Shown here: positions 39,501 to 46,988 of the stretch, one piece after another | How the letters are laid out: each line of letters opens with the position of its first letter | Position numbering within the stretch: the stretch's first letter is position 1 | Assembly: GCA_031291415.1 (NCBI GenBank) | Contig: JARLJB010000118.1 | Location: 1 to 56,074, forward strand | Length of the DNA: 56,074 nt | Source: Telmatospirillum sp. | GTDB taxonomy: Bacteria; Pseudomonadota; Alphaproteobacteria; Rhodospirillales; Magnetospirillaceae | Direction: 5' to 3' | The notes under the pieces: generated by a model | What the model was told of the DNA's origin: nothing | What the model saw: the letters and a program-made list of their open reading frames with translations, nothing else | Databases searched by the model: none | Position numbers and translations under genes: made by a program

Positions 39501-40065
39501 GATGGACGCCTATGGCAAAAGCCTGCAACGGCTGGGCGTCCTCAAGGCGAGCGAACTGACGCATCATCTGGCGGCCGGCGGCAAAAGCCGCGTGAAGCTG
39601 GCCGGTACCTTGAATGCCAAGCAGGAACGGGTGTCGAGCCGTGGCAGCCGATACGCCTTTCTCAGCATTTCCGACGCCTCGGGACTGTTCGAAGTGATGG
39701 TCTTCTCGGAACTTTTGGCGACCGTCCGCGAGCTTCTCGAGCCTAATACTCCGTTGCTCGTTACCGTCGAGGCTCGTCTGGACGATGAGCAGCTTCGCCT
39801 GACCGCGCAACAGATCGAGAGCCTGGACCAAGCCGCGGCCAAGGCAGCGGCCGGGCTCAAGATCTTTATCCGTGACGCCGCGCCGTTGGCGGCGCTTAAA
39901 GCGCTTGTCGATAAGGAACTGCGAGGGAGAGGCCGTATCGCTCTGGTCGCTCAGACGGAAGAGCGCGAGGTGGAAGCCTGGCTGACCGGCGGCTACGCGC
40001 TGTCGCCATCATTGATTGGCGCGGTAAAAACCATTCCAGGTATCGTTGACGTTCAGGAGCTTTGA
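36583..40065 (+). CDS. dnaE: DNA polymerase III subunit alpha
   Basis: The 1160-residue replicative polymerase catalytic subunit. It begins with the PHP domain (FVHLRVHTAYSLSEGAIK), followed by the palm and fingers with GPGRGSGAGSVVAWSLTITD and PDFDVDFCQDKR, which carry the catalytic aspartates, YGIMIYQEQVMQIAQELSG, NKSHAAAYALVAYQTAWLKA, and a C-terminal OB-fold domain (about 1000-1080, RVKLAGTLNAKQERVSSRGS). Length is normal for DnaE1. In relatives dnaE directly follows lolCD; here it is separated from lolD by the signalling operon. Its stop is one base from the stop of the convergent minus-strand gene. Confidence 0.97.
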   Translation: MPHADFVHLRVHTAYSLSEGAIKVKQLVKLCQGMNMPAVAMTDTGNLFGAFELSNYCAEAGIQPIIGVQLHVRRDDVEAKGFGSGRDSGRKPEPDQLVLLVQNETGYANLLKVVSKAFLETDGGETPQVSFADVETHAEGLLALSGGPMGAVGRLLAEGKGDKAEEFFLRLNKAFPERLYVELQRHGLPVEDAIEPGLIDLADRHGVPLIATNEPFFSDASMYEAHDALLCIAQGAYVTQDDRRRLTPEHRFKSAEEMRALFADLPEAVDNTVVAAKRCAFMVKKRKPLLPPFHIPGMTEVDALKQMAKEGLERRLAAHVFTPEMSEAEREEVAKPYWERLEYELGIIIQMKFPGYFLIVADFIQWSKAHGVPVGPGRGSGAGSVVAWSLTITDLDPLRWGLLFERFLNPERVSMPDFDVDFCQDKREQTIHYVQQKYGYDHVAQIITFGKLQARAVLRDVGRVLQMPYGQVDRLCKLVPNNPADPITLKEAVEKEPLLQEMQKSDEQVAHLLDMGMKLEGLYRHASTHAAGVVIGDRPLDELVALYRDPRSDMPVTQFNMKWVESTGLIKFDFLGLKTLTVLHRCVENIRRTTDIDVDLSAIPLDDKGTFEMLARGETVGVFQLESSGMRDVLRKMKADSFADIIAVVALYRPGPMDNIPHYIAVKQGLEPPDYLHPRLEWILKETYGIMIYQEQVMQIAQELSGYTLGGADLLRRAMGKKIQAEMDAQRKIFVDGATARDVDKAKASEIFDQVNKFAGYGFNKSHAAAYALVAYQTAWLKANYAVAFIAASMTYDMHNTDKLNVFRQELDRLKIKLLPPDVNKSGPDFWVENVGEGEFAVRYALAALKNVGAAAMESLVAERKKNGPFADVADFARRIDAKAINKRQLENLVRAGALDSLNRNRAQLFDGIEVVMREAQASATDRESGQSSLFGGVAAPSKLVLPNRTDWSPAEKLQNEFDAIGFYLSAHPMDAYGKSLQRLGVLKASELTHHLAAGGKSRVKLAGTLNAKQERVSSRGSRYAFLSISDASGLFEVMVFSELLATVRELLEPNTPLLVTVEARLDDEQLRLTAQQIESLDQAAAKAAAGLKIFIRDAAPLAALKALVDKELRGRGRIALVAQTEEREVEAWLTGGYALSPSLIGAVKTIPGIVDVQEL

Positions 40066-40066
40066 A

Positions 40067-40582
40067 TCACCCGACCATCAGGGTGTGGGCACTCGCTCCC
40101 TCGCCCCGTTGCTGCGCGGCCTGGTAGGCGTTGGCGGCTTGCGTGAATGCTTGCGACGTCGCCCCGGTCGGTGTGGCGCTGCCCTGTTGAGCTGCGGGCG
40201 TCACGGGACTGCTTGAGGTGGTGGTGGTGCCGGATTGCGAAGAGGTGGCGATTTCGCTGCCGGTCGAGACGGCTTCCGTCTGCGTGGCCGTACCGGTATC
40301 GCTTGCCGTCGACGCGGTGTCCGAAGTTTGGGCGGTGTCCGAAGTTTGGTCGGACGTGTCCATGTCGGATGGAAGAATAAGGGTTTGGATATAGTTCGCT
40401 GCGGAATGGGCCTGACCGGGGAGCGGCGTGCCATAGATCGCAAGAGACAAATCCTGCCCGCCGCCTGAATCAAGCGGTTCCGCGACCACATTCGACAGGG
40501 CGGGGTCGACATGGCCTGGTTGGACCTTGACGACCGTCCCCAATCCCTGCGGGGTGTGGATAAGGGCTCCTATATTCGCCAT
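40067..40582 (-). CDS. Hypothetical protein with Ser/Thr-rich low-complexity middle
   Basis: A 171-residue protein of unknown function. Residues 1-73 are ordinary sequence (MANIGALIHTPQGLGTVVKV...), 74-145 are almost only Ser, Thr, Ala, Gln and Asp with the repeated unit TSDTAQTSDTA, and the end (ATSQAFTQAANAYQAAQQRG) is helical. No signal peptide or membrane helix is present. There is no clear Shine-Dalgarno site, but a promoter-like pair ends just before the ATG, so the message may be leaderless. It is convergent with dnaE, one base apart. The long open frame with strong low-complexity coding supports a real gene, but I recognise no family. Confidence 0.6.
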   Translation of the reverse strand: MANIGALIHTPQGLGTVVKVQPGHVDPALSNVVAEPLDSGGGQDLSLAIYGTPLPGQAHSAANYIQTLILPSDMDTSDQTSDTAQTSDTASTASDTGTATQTEAVSTGSEIATSSQSGTTTTSSSPVTPAAQQGSATPTGATSQAFTQAANAYQAAQQRGEGASAHTLMVG

Positions 40583-40588
40583 ATCGCA

Positions 40589-40617
40589 ATTATGGCCCCG
40601 TCAGCGCAAATTTTCCA
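40589..40617 (-). promoter_or_regulatory. Candidate promoter of the Ser/Thr-rich protein gene
   Basis: On the minus strand TGGAAA (40612-40617), a 17-bp spacer and CATAAT (40589-40594) form a -35/-10 pair. The expected start falls at or next to the ATG (40580-40582), which would give a leaderless mRNA and fits the missing ribosome-binding site. Confidence 0.35.
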
Positions 40618-40776
40618 TAAGACACACCTGCGCCAATGGTTAATTGTGCGGGGTGATAGTTTCTGTTTTGTTGACATCGGGTCCTCTCGGCGGGTGGGAT
40701 GCCCTTGAGCCCGGGCGGCGTCTTGGCCCGATTCCCTCCGGATTTGCGGATTTGCCGTCCCGGCTGCCGATCAAGC

Positions 40777-40805
40777 TTGCAATATGCTGCGCCAGAGGAT
40801 ATGAA
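40777..40805 (+). promoter_or_regulatory. Candidate promoter of the rpsB-tsf operon
   Basis: TTGCAA (40777-40782), exactly 17 bp, then TATGAA (40800-40805). Transcription would start near 40812, leaving a leader of about 125 nt. A second, weaker pair (TTGACA 40671-40676 with TGGGAT 40695-40700) lies upstream. Apart from these, 40618-40776 shows nothing recognisable. Confidence 0.5.
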
Positions 40806-40811
40806 CCGCCC

Positions 40812-40936
40812 CACAAATCCGCACGCGGGAAGCGCGGGGGGCTGCCAAGCCGCTCGCTCCGGTGCTGAGGCGTTCCGCAAGGAATGTTTCGGCGATGTCC
40901 CGCGGAGGTTCAACCGGAGAAGCAAAGGAATTCTCT
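40812..40936 (+). promoter_or_regulatory. Leader region of rpsB with GNRA-loop hairpin
   Basis: The predicted 5' leader contains a hairpin TTCC-GCAA-GGAA (40873-40884, extendable by wobble pairs), followed by the palindrome GGTTCAACC near 40908-40916 just before the start region. Ribosomal protein S2 operons are often autoregulated through the leader; that this one is, is inference only. Confidence 0.35.
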
Positions 40937-41770
40937 ATGGCTCTGCCGACGTTCTCCATGCGTCAGCTCATCGAAGCTGGCGTCCATTTCGGTCACAACA
41001 CGCGCCGCTGGAACCCGAAGATGGCTCCCCATCTTTTCGGTGTGCGCAACGGCATTCACATTATCGATCTGCAGCAGACCGTTCCGATGATGCACCGCGG
41101 CATGCAGGCCGTGCGCGACGTGGTCTCCGGTGGCGGCCGTGTCCTGTTTGTGGGCACCAAGCGCGCTGCGGCCGATATCGTTGCCGATTCGGCCAAGCGT
41201 TGTGGTCAGTACTATGTGAACCATCGTTGGCTCGGCGGCATGCTGACCAACTGGAAGACCATTTCCCAGTCGATCCGTCGCTTGCGTGAGATTGAGGATC
41301 AGACCTCGTCGGGCAAAGTCGAGGGCCTGACCAAAAAGGAACAGCTGAACCTCAGCCGCGAGCAGGAAAAGCTCGAGCGCGCTTTGGGCGGCATCAAGGA
41401 GATGGGTGGCCTGCCGGACATCCTCTTCATCATCGATACCAACAAGGAAGCTCTGGCAGTCCAGGAAGCCAACAAGTTGGGCATCCCGGTGGTGGCTATC
41501 CTCGATTCCAACTCCGATCCGCACGGCATCACTTATCCGATTCCGGGCAACGACGATGCCTTGCGCGCCATTCAGACCTACTGCGATCTGATCGGTGGCG
41601 CCGTGCTCGATGGCATCCAGGCCGAAATGTCGCGTTCGGGTGTTGATCTTGGCGAATCGACGGAAGCTCCCGTCGAGAGCGTTCCGGATCTGGTCGAAGA
41701 GGTTGCGCCGACTGCCGAAGCCGCTCCGGCTGCGGAAGCTGTTCCGGTCGTGGAACATCCCGTCGCCTGA
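40937..41770 (+). CDS. rpsB: 30S ribosomal protein S2
   Basis: A 277-residue ribosomal protein that helps bind S1 and the mRNA on the small subunit. The N-terminus ([20 protein letters not shown]) and [20 protein letters not shown] are diagnostic; [14 protein letters not shown] and [13 protein letters not shown] follow. After residue 230 there is an Ala/Glu/Val-rich acidic tail typical of alphaproteobacterial S2. The start at 40937 follows AAGGAA; in-frame ATGs upstream lie in the leader. It is followed by tsf. Confidence 0.97.
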   Translation: MALPTFSMRQLIEAGVHFGHNTRRWNPKMAPHLFGVRNGIHIIDLQQTVPMMHRGMQAVRDVVSGGGRVLFVGTKRAAADIVADSAKRCGQYYVNHRWLGGMLTNWKTISQSIRRLREIEDQTSSGKVEGLTKKEQLNLSREQEKLERALGGIKEMGGLPDILFIIDTNKEALAVQEANKLGIPVVAILDSNSDPHGITYPIPGNDDALRAIQTYCDLIGGAVLDGIQAEMSRSGVDLGESTEAPVESVPDLVEEVAPTAEAAPAAEAVPVVEHPVA

Positions 41771-41816
41771 TTCCTCTACCCGCCTCCTGCGGGTGTCGGA
41801 CACGTAGATTTCATCG

Positions 41817-41844
41817 AATGGCGGCGGCAGAAGTCGCCGCCATT
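41817..41844 (+). terminator. Hairpin between rpsB and tsf (attenuator or partial terminator)
   Basis: AATGGCGGCG (41817-41826) pairs perfectly with CGCCGCCATT (41835-41844), followed by TGTGTATTTTGG. This strong stem lies 47 bp after rpsB and could reduce read-through so that tsf is made at a different level. The T-run is weak, so I consider partial termination more likely than a full stop. Confidence 0.6.
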
Positions 41845-41892
41845 TGTGTATTTTGGTCGCTTTGAGACCATTTGATATGGAAGAGGATACCC

Positions 41893-42816
41893 ATGGCCGA
41901 GATTTCCGCCTCGCTCGTCAAGGAACTGCGCGAGAAGACTGGCGCAGGCATGATGGATTGCAAGAAGGCTCTCGCGGCGAACGATGCCGACATTGAAGCC
42001 GCCATCGACTGGTTACGTAAGAAGGGGCTCGCCGCTGCCGCCAAGAAGGCCGGCCGCGTGGCCGCCGAAGGTCTGGTTGCCGTTGTGTCGAATGGAACCG
42101 TCGGCGCTCTGGTCGAAGTCAATGCCGAGACCGATTTCGTGGCGCGCAATGAACAGTTCCAGGCCTTCGTCAAGTCGGTCGCCACGCTGGCGCTGGCATC
42201 GGGCGACGATGTCGCGGTGCTGAAGGGCACCAAGGTGCCAAGCGGCAAGACCCTCGAAGAGGAATTGACGTCGCTGGTCGCCACGGTCGGCGAGCACATG
42301 GATTTCCGCCGCGCCAAGACCCTTTCGGTCTCGCAGGGCGTAGTGGCGACCTATATGCACTCTGCCGTGACCCCCGGTCTCGGCAAGATCGGCATTCTGG
42401 TCGGCCTCGAGTCGTCCGGCGACGTGACCAAGTTGGCCGAAGTCGGCAAGCAGATCGCCATGCACGTTGCCGCGGCCAATCCACAATTCCTCAGCGTCGA
42501 TTCGGTCGATAGCGCGGCGCTTGAGCGCGAGCGTTCGGTGCTGTCCGAACAGGCCGCGGCGTCCGGCAAGCCCCCGGCCGTCATCGAAAAGATGGTCGAA
42601 GGCCGCATTCGCAAGTACTACGAGGAAGTGGTTCTGCTTGAACAGCTTTTCGTCATCGACGGCGAAACCAAGATTTCCAAGGTTGTCGAGAACGCCGCCA
42701 AGGCTGTCGGCGCGCCGGTCAAGCTGACGGGCTTCGTTCGCTTTGCCCTGGGCGAGGGGATCGAAAAGGAACAGAAGGATTTCGCCGCCGAAGTCGCGGC
42801 CCAGCTGGGCCACTGA
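41893..42816 (+). CDS. tsf: Translation elongation factor Ts
   Basis: A 307-residue guanine-nucleotide exchange factor that regenerates EF-Tu-GTP. The UBA-like N-terminus ([19 protein letters not shown]), the conserved [13 protein letters not shown] and [17 protein letters not shown] are present. The start at 41893 follows AAGAGGA. The rpsB-tsf pair is almost universal. Confidence 0.97.
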   Translation: MAEISASLVKELREKTGAGMMDCKKALAANDADIEAAIDWLRKKGLAAAAKKAGRVAAEGLVAVVSNGTVGALVEVNAETDFVARNEQFQAFVKSVATLALASGDDVAVLKGTKVPSGKTLEEELTSLVATVGEHMDFRRAKTLSVSQGVVATYMHSAVTPGLGKIGILVGLESSGDVTKLAEVGKQIAMHVAAANPQFLSVDSVDSAALERERSVLSEQAAASGKPPAVIEKMVEGRIRKYYEEVVLLEQLFVIDGETKISKVVENAAKAVGAPVKLTGFVRFALGEGIEKEQKDFAAEVAAQLGH

Positions 42817-42868
42817 CCGGACGAGGGAATACGGGCGGGACTGGGTCATGGCGGCGTCCAGAAAGGAC

Positions 42869-42896
42869 GCGACAGTGGCGGGGAATCGTGTATCAT
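42869..42896 (+). promoter_or_regulatory. Candidate promoter upstream of pyrH
   Basis: GCGACA (42869-42874), a 16-bp spacer and TATCAT (42891-42896) form a possible -35/-10 pair in the 165-bp tsf-pyrH gap. A start near 42903 would give a leader of about 80 nt. The -10 is good and the -35 only fair. Confidence 0.4.
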
Positions 42897-42981
42897 CCCT
42901 GGCTGCTGGTGGCCCGCCCGTCAGTATTTGGCGCAGTTCGTCAATCCTTTTTTGAAAACATCCCAGACCAGAGGCCCGAAC

Positions 42982-43707
42982 ATGCCCGATGCGCCCAAGT
43001 TTCGCCGCGTGCTGATTAAGCTGTCGGGCGAGGGCTTGATGGGAGACCGTGAATACGGTCTCGATGGGGTAACGCTTACCCGCATTGCCGGAGAAATTCG
43101 TTCAGTCGTCGAACTGGGTGTCCAGGTATGCCTGGTCATCGGCGGCGGCAATATCTTTCGCGGCGTTTCCGGCGCCTCGAAAGGAATGGAACGGACCAGT
43201 GCCGACTACATGGGAATGCTGGCAACCGTCATCAACGCCCTGGCCATGCAGAACGCTCTTGAGCGCATTGGCCTGCAGACCCGGGTCCAGTCCGCCATTC
43301 CGATGGCGATGGTCTGTGAGTCCTATATCCGCAGGCGCGCCATCCGTCATATGGAGAAGGGACGCGTCGTCATCTTCGCGGCGGGAACCGGAAATCCGTT
43401 CTTCACCACCGACACGGCTGCGGCCCTGCGCGCGGTGGAGATGAATTGTGATGTCCTGGTCAAGGCGACGCAGGTTGACGGTGTGTATTCTGCCGACCCC
43501 CATAAGGTGAAGGACGCCATTCGGTACGAGAGCCTTACCTTTATGGATGTTCTGGCAAACGAATTGCAGGTCATGGACGCGACGGCGATTGCGCTTTGTC
43601 GTGAAAACGATCTGCCGATTCTTGTCTTCAATTTGCACGAAGGCGGTGCTTTCGCCAAAGTGGTGGCCGGTGAAGGCCGGTTTACCATCATCGAAGAAGG
43701 AAACTGA
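42982..43707 (+). CDS. pyrH: Uridylate kinase
   Basis: A 241-residue UMP kinase that makes UDP for pyrimidine nucleotide synthesis, of the amino-acid-kinase fold. [16 protein letters not shown] (phosphate loop), [14 protein letters not shown] and [20 protein letters not shown] are diagnostic. I start at ATG 42982 ([10 protein letters not shown]) after AGAGG; an in-frame ATG at 42928 has no ribosome-binding site. frr follows after 3 bp. Confidence 0.96.
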   Translation: MPDAPKFRRVLIKLSGEGLMGDREYGLDGVTLTRIAGEIRSVVELGVQVCLVIGGGNIFRGVSGASKGMERTSADYMGMLATVINALAMQNALERIGLQTRVQSAIPMAMVCESYIRRRAIRHMEKGRVVIFAAGTGNPFFTTDTAAALRAVEMNCDVLVKATQVDGVYSADPHKVKDAIRYESLTFMDVLANELQVMDATAIALCRENDLPILVFNLHEGGAFAKVVAGEGRFTIIEEGN

Positions 43708-43710
43708 CCT

Positions 43711-44280
43711 GTGTCCGTAACGAGTTATGCCGATCTCAGGAAGGATGTAAAACGCCGCATGGACAGTGCGGTCGAGGTGCTGAAGAAGGAATTCGGAGGC
43801 CTTCGAACCGGTCGCGCGGCGACCAGTCTGCTTGAGCCTGTGATGGTCGAGGCCTACGGAAGCTCCATGCCGCTCAATCAGGTGGGCAATGTCAGCGTGC
43901 CCGAGCCCAGGATGATCGTCGTGCAGGTGTGGGACAAATCGATGGTCAAGGCCGTCGAAAAGTCGATCCGCGATGCCGGTCTTGGCCTCAATCCGTCGGC
44001 CGATGGGCAGACGGTGCGTGTGCCGATTCCGCCGCTCAACGAGGAGCGCCGCGTCGAGTTGCAAAAGGTTGCCGGAAAATATTCCGAGCAGGCCCGTGTC
44101 TCCGTCCGCAACGTGCGTCGTGACGGCATGGATGCTTTGAAAAAACTCGAAAAGGACGGTGTCATCTCGCAAGATGAACAGCGTCAGTACGAGAAGGAAA
44201 TTCAAGCGGTGACGGACGAGACCATCAAGCGGATCGATGAGACGCTTGCCTCCAAGGAAAAAGAGATCATTCAGGTCTGA
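43711..44280 (+). CDS. frr: Ribosome recycling factor
   Basis: A 189-residue factor that, with EF-G, splits ribosomes after termination. [20 protein letters not shown] and the ending [19 protein letters not shown]-like helix show both arms of the tRNA-shaped fold. The start is GTG at 43711, after GAAGAAGGA; no in-frame ATG exists until residue 18, so the GTG is needed for full length. uppS follows after 5 bp. Confidence 0.96.
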   Translation: MSVTSYADLRKDVKRRMDSAVEVLKKEFGGLRTGRAATSLLEPVMVEAYGSSMPLNQVGNVSVPEPRMIVVQVWDKSMVKAVEKSIRDAGLGLNPSADGQTVRVPIPPLNEERRVELQKVAGKYSEQARVSVRNVRRDGMDALKKLEKDGVISQDEQRQYEKEIQAVTDETIKRIDETLASKEKEIIQV

Positions 44281-44285
44281 TATTG

Positions 44286-45017
44286 ATGGAAGCCCTTCAG
44301 TCGCAGTCCGGCTCCCGATTGCCGCCCTTGCATGTCGCCATCATCATGGACGGTAATGGTCGCTGGGCGAAGTCGCGTGGTCTTCCTCGTACCGCGGGAC
44401 ATCGTCGCGGTGCCGAGGCCGTGCGCGAGGCGGTGAAAAGCGCGGCCGAACTCGGCATTTCCTACATGACGCTGTTCGGTTTTTCCTCGGAGAACTGGAA
44501 ACGGCCTCAAGGTGAAGTGCGGGACCTCATGGGGTTGCTGCGCCTTTATCTGCGCAACGAAATCAGAGATCTGCATTCCAACGGCGTGCGCCTTCGCGTC
44601 GTCGGCGAGCGCGAACGTCTCGACCGCGATATCATCTCGCTTATCGAGGAGGCCGAGCGCAAGACCGCCGCCAATACCAAGTTCACATTGATTCTGGCGT
44701 TGAGCTACGGCGGACGGCAGGAACTGGTGCGGGCGGCCCGCCGATTGGCCGAAGATGCGGTGGCGGGTCGGCGCGATCCTTCCGAGATCGATGAACAGGC
44801 TTTTGCCGATCAACTGTTTACAGCGGCTATTCCCGACCCGGATTTGCTGATACGCACCAGTGGTGAAAAACGCATCAGCAATTTTCTTTTGTGGCAGTGT
44901 GCTTACGCCGAGCTCGTATTCCTCGATGTGCTGTGGCCCGACTTTTCGCGGTTGGACCTGGAATCGGCCATCCGCGAGTATCAAGGCCGTGAACGCCGCT
45001 ACGGCACCGTAGGCTGA
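44286..45017 (+). CDS. uppS: Undecaprenyl diphosphate synthase
   Basis: A 243-residue cis-prenyltransferase that makes the C55 lipid carrier for peptidoglycan and other envelope polymers. VAIIMDGNGRWAKSRGLPR holds the catalytic aspartate, and TLFGFSSENWKRP and DLLIRTSGEKRISNFLLWQ match the substrate-binding motifs. An in-frame TTG precedes the ATG. It is directly upstream of cdsA (4 bp), in the classic frr-uppS-cdsA-dxr order. Confidence 0.96.
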   Translation: MEALQSQSGSRLPPLHVAIIMDGNGRWAKSRGLPRTAGHRRGAEAVREAVKSAAELGISYMTLFGFSSENWKRPQGEVRDLMGLLRLYLRNEIRDLHSNGVRLRVVGERERLDRDIISLIEEAERKTAANTKFTLILALSYGGRQELVRAARRLAEDAVAGRRDPSEIDEQAFADQLFTAAIPDPDLLIRTSGEKRISNFLLWQCAYAELVFLDVLWPDFSRLDLESAIREYQGRERRYGTVG

Positions 45018-45021
45018 GAGC

Positions 45022-45798
45022 TTGCTTCGACAGCGCATTCTTTCGGCTCTTGTCTTGGCTCCATGCGCTATCGCGGCCGTCTGGATCGGGTCTTGGGCGT
45101 TTGTCGCCCTGGCAGCGCTTGCCGGTGGACTCATGGCTTGGGAGTGGACGCGTCTTTGTTCCGGTCATTTCGGTTCTGACGGCAAGCTTCTCGCGTTGGT
45201 TTCTGTCGTGGCAGTGATTCTCGGCCACGCGATGCCGATGGCGGGGATGGCGCTGATCGCGGTCGCTGCCCTGACGGTGCCATGGGTGGGCCGATGGTCG
45301 GATCGTTCGCCGTTATGGATGGTCGCCGGCACTTTCTATATTGGGGTTCCGGCATTGTCGCTGGTATGGCTGCGCGGTCTCGGAAGCGACACCGTCTTCT
45401 GGCTGTTGTTGGTCGTTTGGGCAACCGATATCGGCGCTTACGCGGCAGGCCGCACGATCGGCGGTCCCAAATTGATGCCCAGCGTCAGCCCAAAGAAGAC
45501 CTGGGCGGGATTGCTGGGCGGCATGGGCTCGGCGGCCGCGGTCGGCGCCATTGTCGGATTTGTCGACGGTTTTTCGCCAGCGGTGCTGGCGGCCCTGTCT
45601 GCGTTGCTTGCCGTCGTGGCGCAAGCCGGGGATCTGGCCGAGTCGTGGGTGAAGCGGCACTTCGGGGTCAAGGACTCCAGTGCTATCATCCCGGGCCATG
45701 GCGGCGTGCTCGATCGCCTCGACGGCTTGTTGGCTGCCTCTCCTGTGGTAGCAATGCTGTGTCTGGCGTTGGGCGGAGGTCTCTCGCAATGGCGGTGA
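45022..45798 (+). CDS. cdsA: Phosphatidate cytidylyltransferase
   Basis: A 258-residue polytopic membrane enzyme that forms CDP-diacylglycerol from phosphatidate and CTP, the branch point of phospholipid synthesis. The C-terminal signature SPKKTWAGLLGGMG ... GDLAESWVKRHFGVKDSS ... IPGHGGVLDRLD is complete. The start is probably TTG at 45022 (LLRQRILSALVLAPCAI), which restores the usual N-terminus; the next in-frame ATG would remove the first helix. The ribosome-binding site is weak. Confidence 0.93.
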   Translation: MLRQRILSALVLAPCAIAAVWIGSWAFVALAALAGGLMAWEWTRLCSGHFGSDGKLLALVSVVAVILGHAMPMAGMALIAVAALTVPWVGRWSDRSPLWMVAGTFYIGVPALSLVWLRGLGSDTVFWLLLVVWATDIGAYAAGRTIGGPKLMPSVSPKKTWAGLLGGMGSAAAVGAIVGFVDGFSPAVLAALSALLAVVAQAGDLAESWVKRHFGVKDSSAIIPGHGGVLDRLDGLLAASPVVAMLCLALGGGLSQWR

Positions 45799-45805
45799 GA
45801 AAAAA

Positions 45806-46975
45806 GTGAGCAGCGAAATGCGGACAATCACCATCCTCGGGTCCACCGGTTCGGTGGGATGCAACACCGTCGATCTGGTAGAACGGGAACCCGGGCGCTT
45901 CGCCGTCGAAGCGCTCGTTGCCAACAAGAACGTCGCCAAGCTGGCGGAACAGGCGAAAAAGCTGCATCCACGGCTGGTCGTCGTGGCTGACGAGAGTGCC
46001 TACCTGGCCCTCAAGGACGCTGTGGCCGGGTGCAACATTGAGGTGGCGGCCGGGGCCGAGGCGGTTATCGAAGCGGCGCGGCGGCCGGCCGATTGGGTGA
46101 TGTCGGCGATCGTCGGGGCCGCCGGTTTGCAGCCGACATTGGCGGCCATTCGCCGTGGCGCGATCATTGGATTGGCGAACAAGGAAACGCTGGTCTGTGC
46201 CGGCTCGCTGGTCATGGCCGAGGTGAAACGCTGGAATGCCACTCTGGTTCCCGTGGATTCCGAGCATTCGGCGGTGTTTCAGGTGTTCGACTTCGAACAT
46301 CGCGATCGCATCGACAAGATTATTCTGACGGCGTCCGGCGGTCCGTTCCGGACCATGAGCCGCCAAGCCATGGCGACGGTGACGCCGGCGCAGGCGGTGG
46401 CCCATCCCAAGTGGAATATGGGCGCCAAGATTTCGGTCGATTCGGCGACCATGATGAATAAGGGCCTTGAGGTGATCGAGGCCTATCATTTGTTTGGAGT
46501 GCCGGAGGACCGTATCGATATTCTGGTGCATCCGCAGTCGGTGGTGCACAGCATGGTGTCTTATGTCGATGGATCCGTTCTCGCTCAATTGGGAACTCCG
46601 GACATGCGCACCCCGATTTCGTTGGCTCTGGGCTGGCCGGATCGTTTGGGATGGCCGGGCAAGCAGCTTAATCTCGCCGAAGTCGGCCAGTTGACCTTCG
46701 AAGCACCGGATCCCGTGCGGTTCCCGGCGCTTCGTCTGGCGCGCGACGTGCTGAAAAAAGGCGGAGCGGCGCCCACCATTCTCAACGCCGCCAATGAAAT
46801 TGCGGTTCAGGCCTTCCTCGACGAGAGGATTGCCTTTCTTGATATTGTCGCCGTGGTCGAGCAGGTGGTCGCCGCTCTTGGTGATAAGCCGGTGACTGCT
46901 CTCGATGACGTGTTAGCCTGTGACGCCGAGGCGCGCCGGGTTGCCCGCGACGTGGTCGCCCGGATCGCGAAATAG
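45806..46975 (+). CDS. dxr: 1-deoxy-D-xylulose 5-phosphate reductoisomerase
   Basis: A 389-residue enzyme, second step of the MEP isoprenoid pathway, converting DXP to MEP with NADPH. The Rossmann loop ITILGSTGSVG near the start, GLANKETLVCAG, VPVDSEHSAVFQ and HPKWNMGAKISVDSATMMNK are diagnostic. I use GTG 45806, which follows GGTGAG; an ATG at 45818 (MRTITILGS) is an equally usual start for the family. It supplies precursors for UppS encoded just upstream. Confidence 0.95.
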   Translation: MSSEMRTITILGSTGSVGCNTVDLVEREPGRFAVEALVANKNVAKLAEQAKKLHPRLVVVADESAYLALKDAVAGCNIEVAAGAEAVIEAARRPADWVMSAIVGAAGLQPTLAAIRRGAIIGLANKETLVCAGSLVMAEVKRWNATLVPVDSEHSAVFQVFDFEHRDRIDKIILTASGGPFRTMSRQAMATVTPAQAVAHPKWNMGAKISVDSATMMNKGLEVIEAYHLFGVPEDRIDILVHPQSVVHSMVSYVDGSVLAQLGTPDMRTPISLALGWPDRLGWPGKQLNLAEVGQLTFEAPDPVRFPALRLARDVLKKGGAAPTILNAANEIAVQAFLDERIAFLDIVAVVEQVVAALGDKPVTALDDVLACDAEARRVARDVVARIAK

Positions 46976-46988
46976 GCGAAAAAAGACA

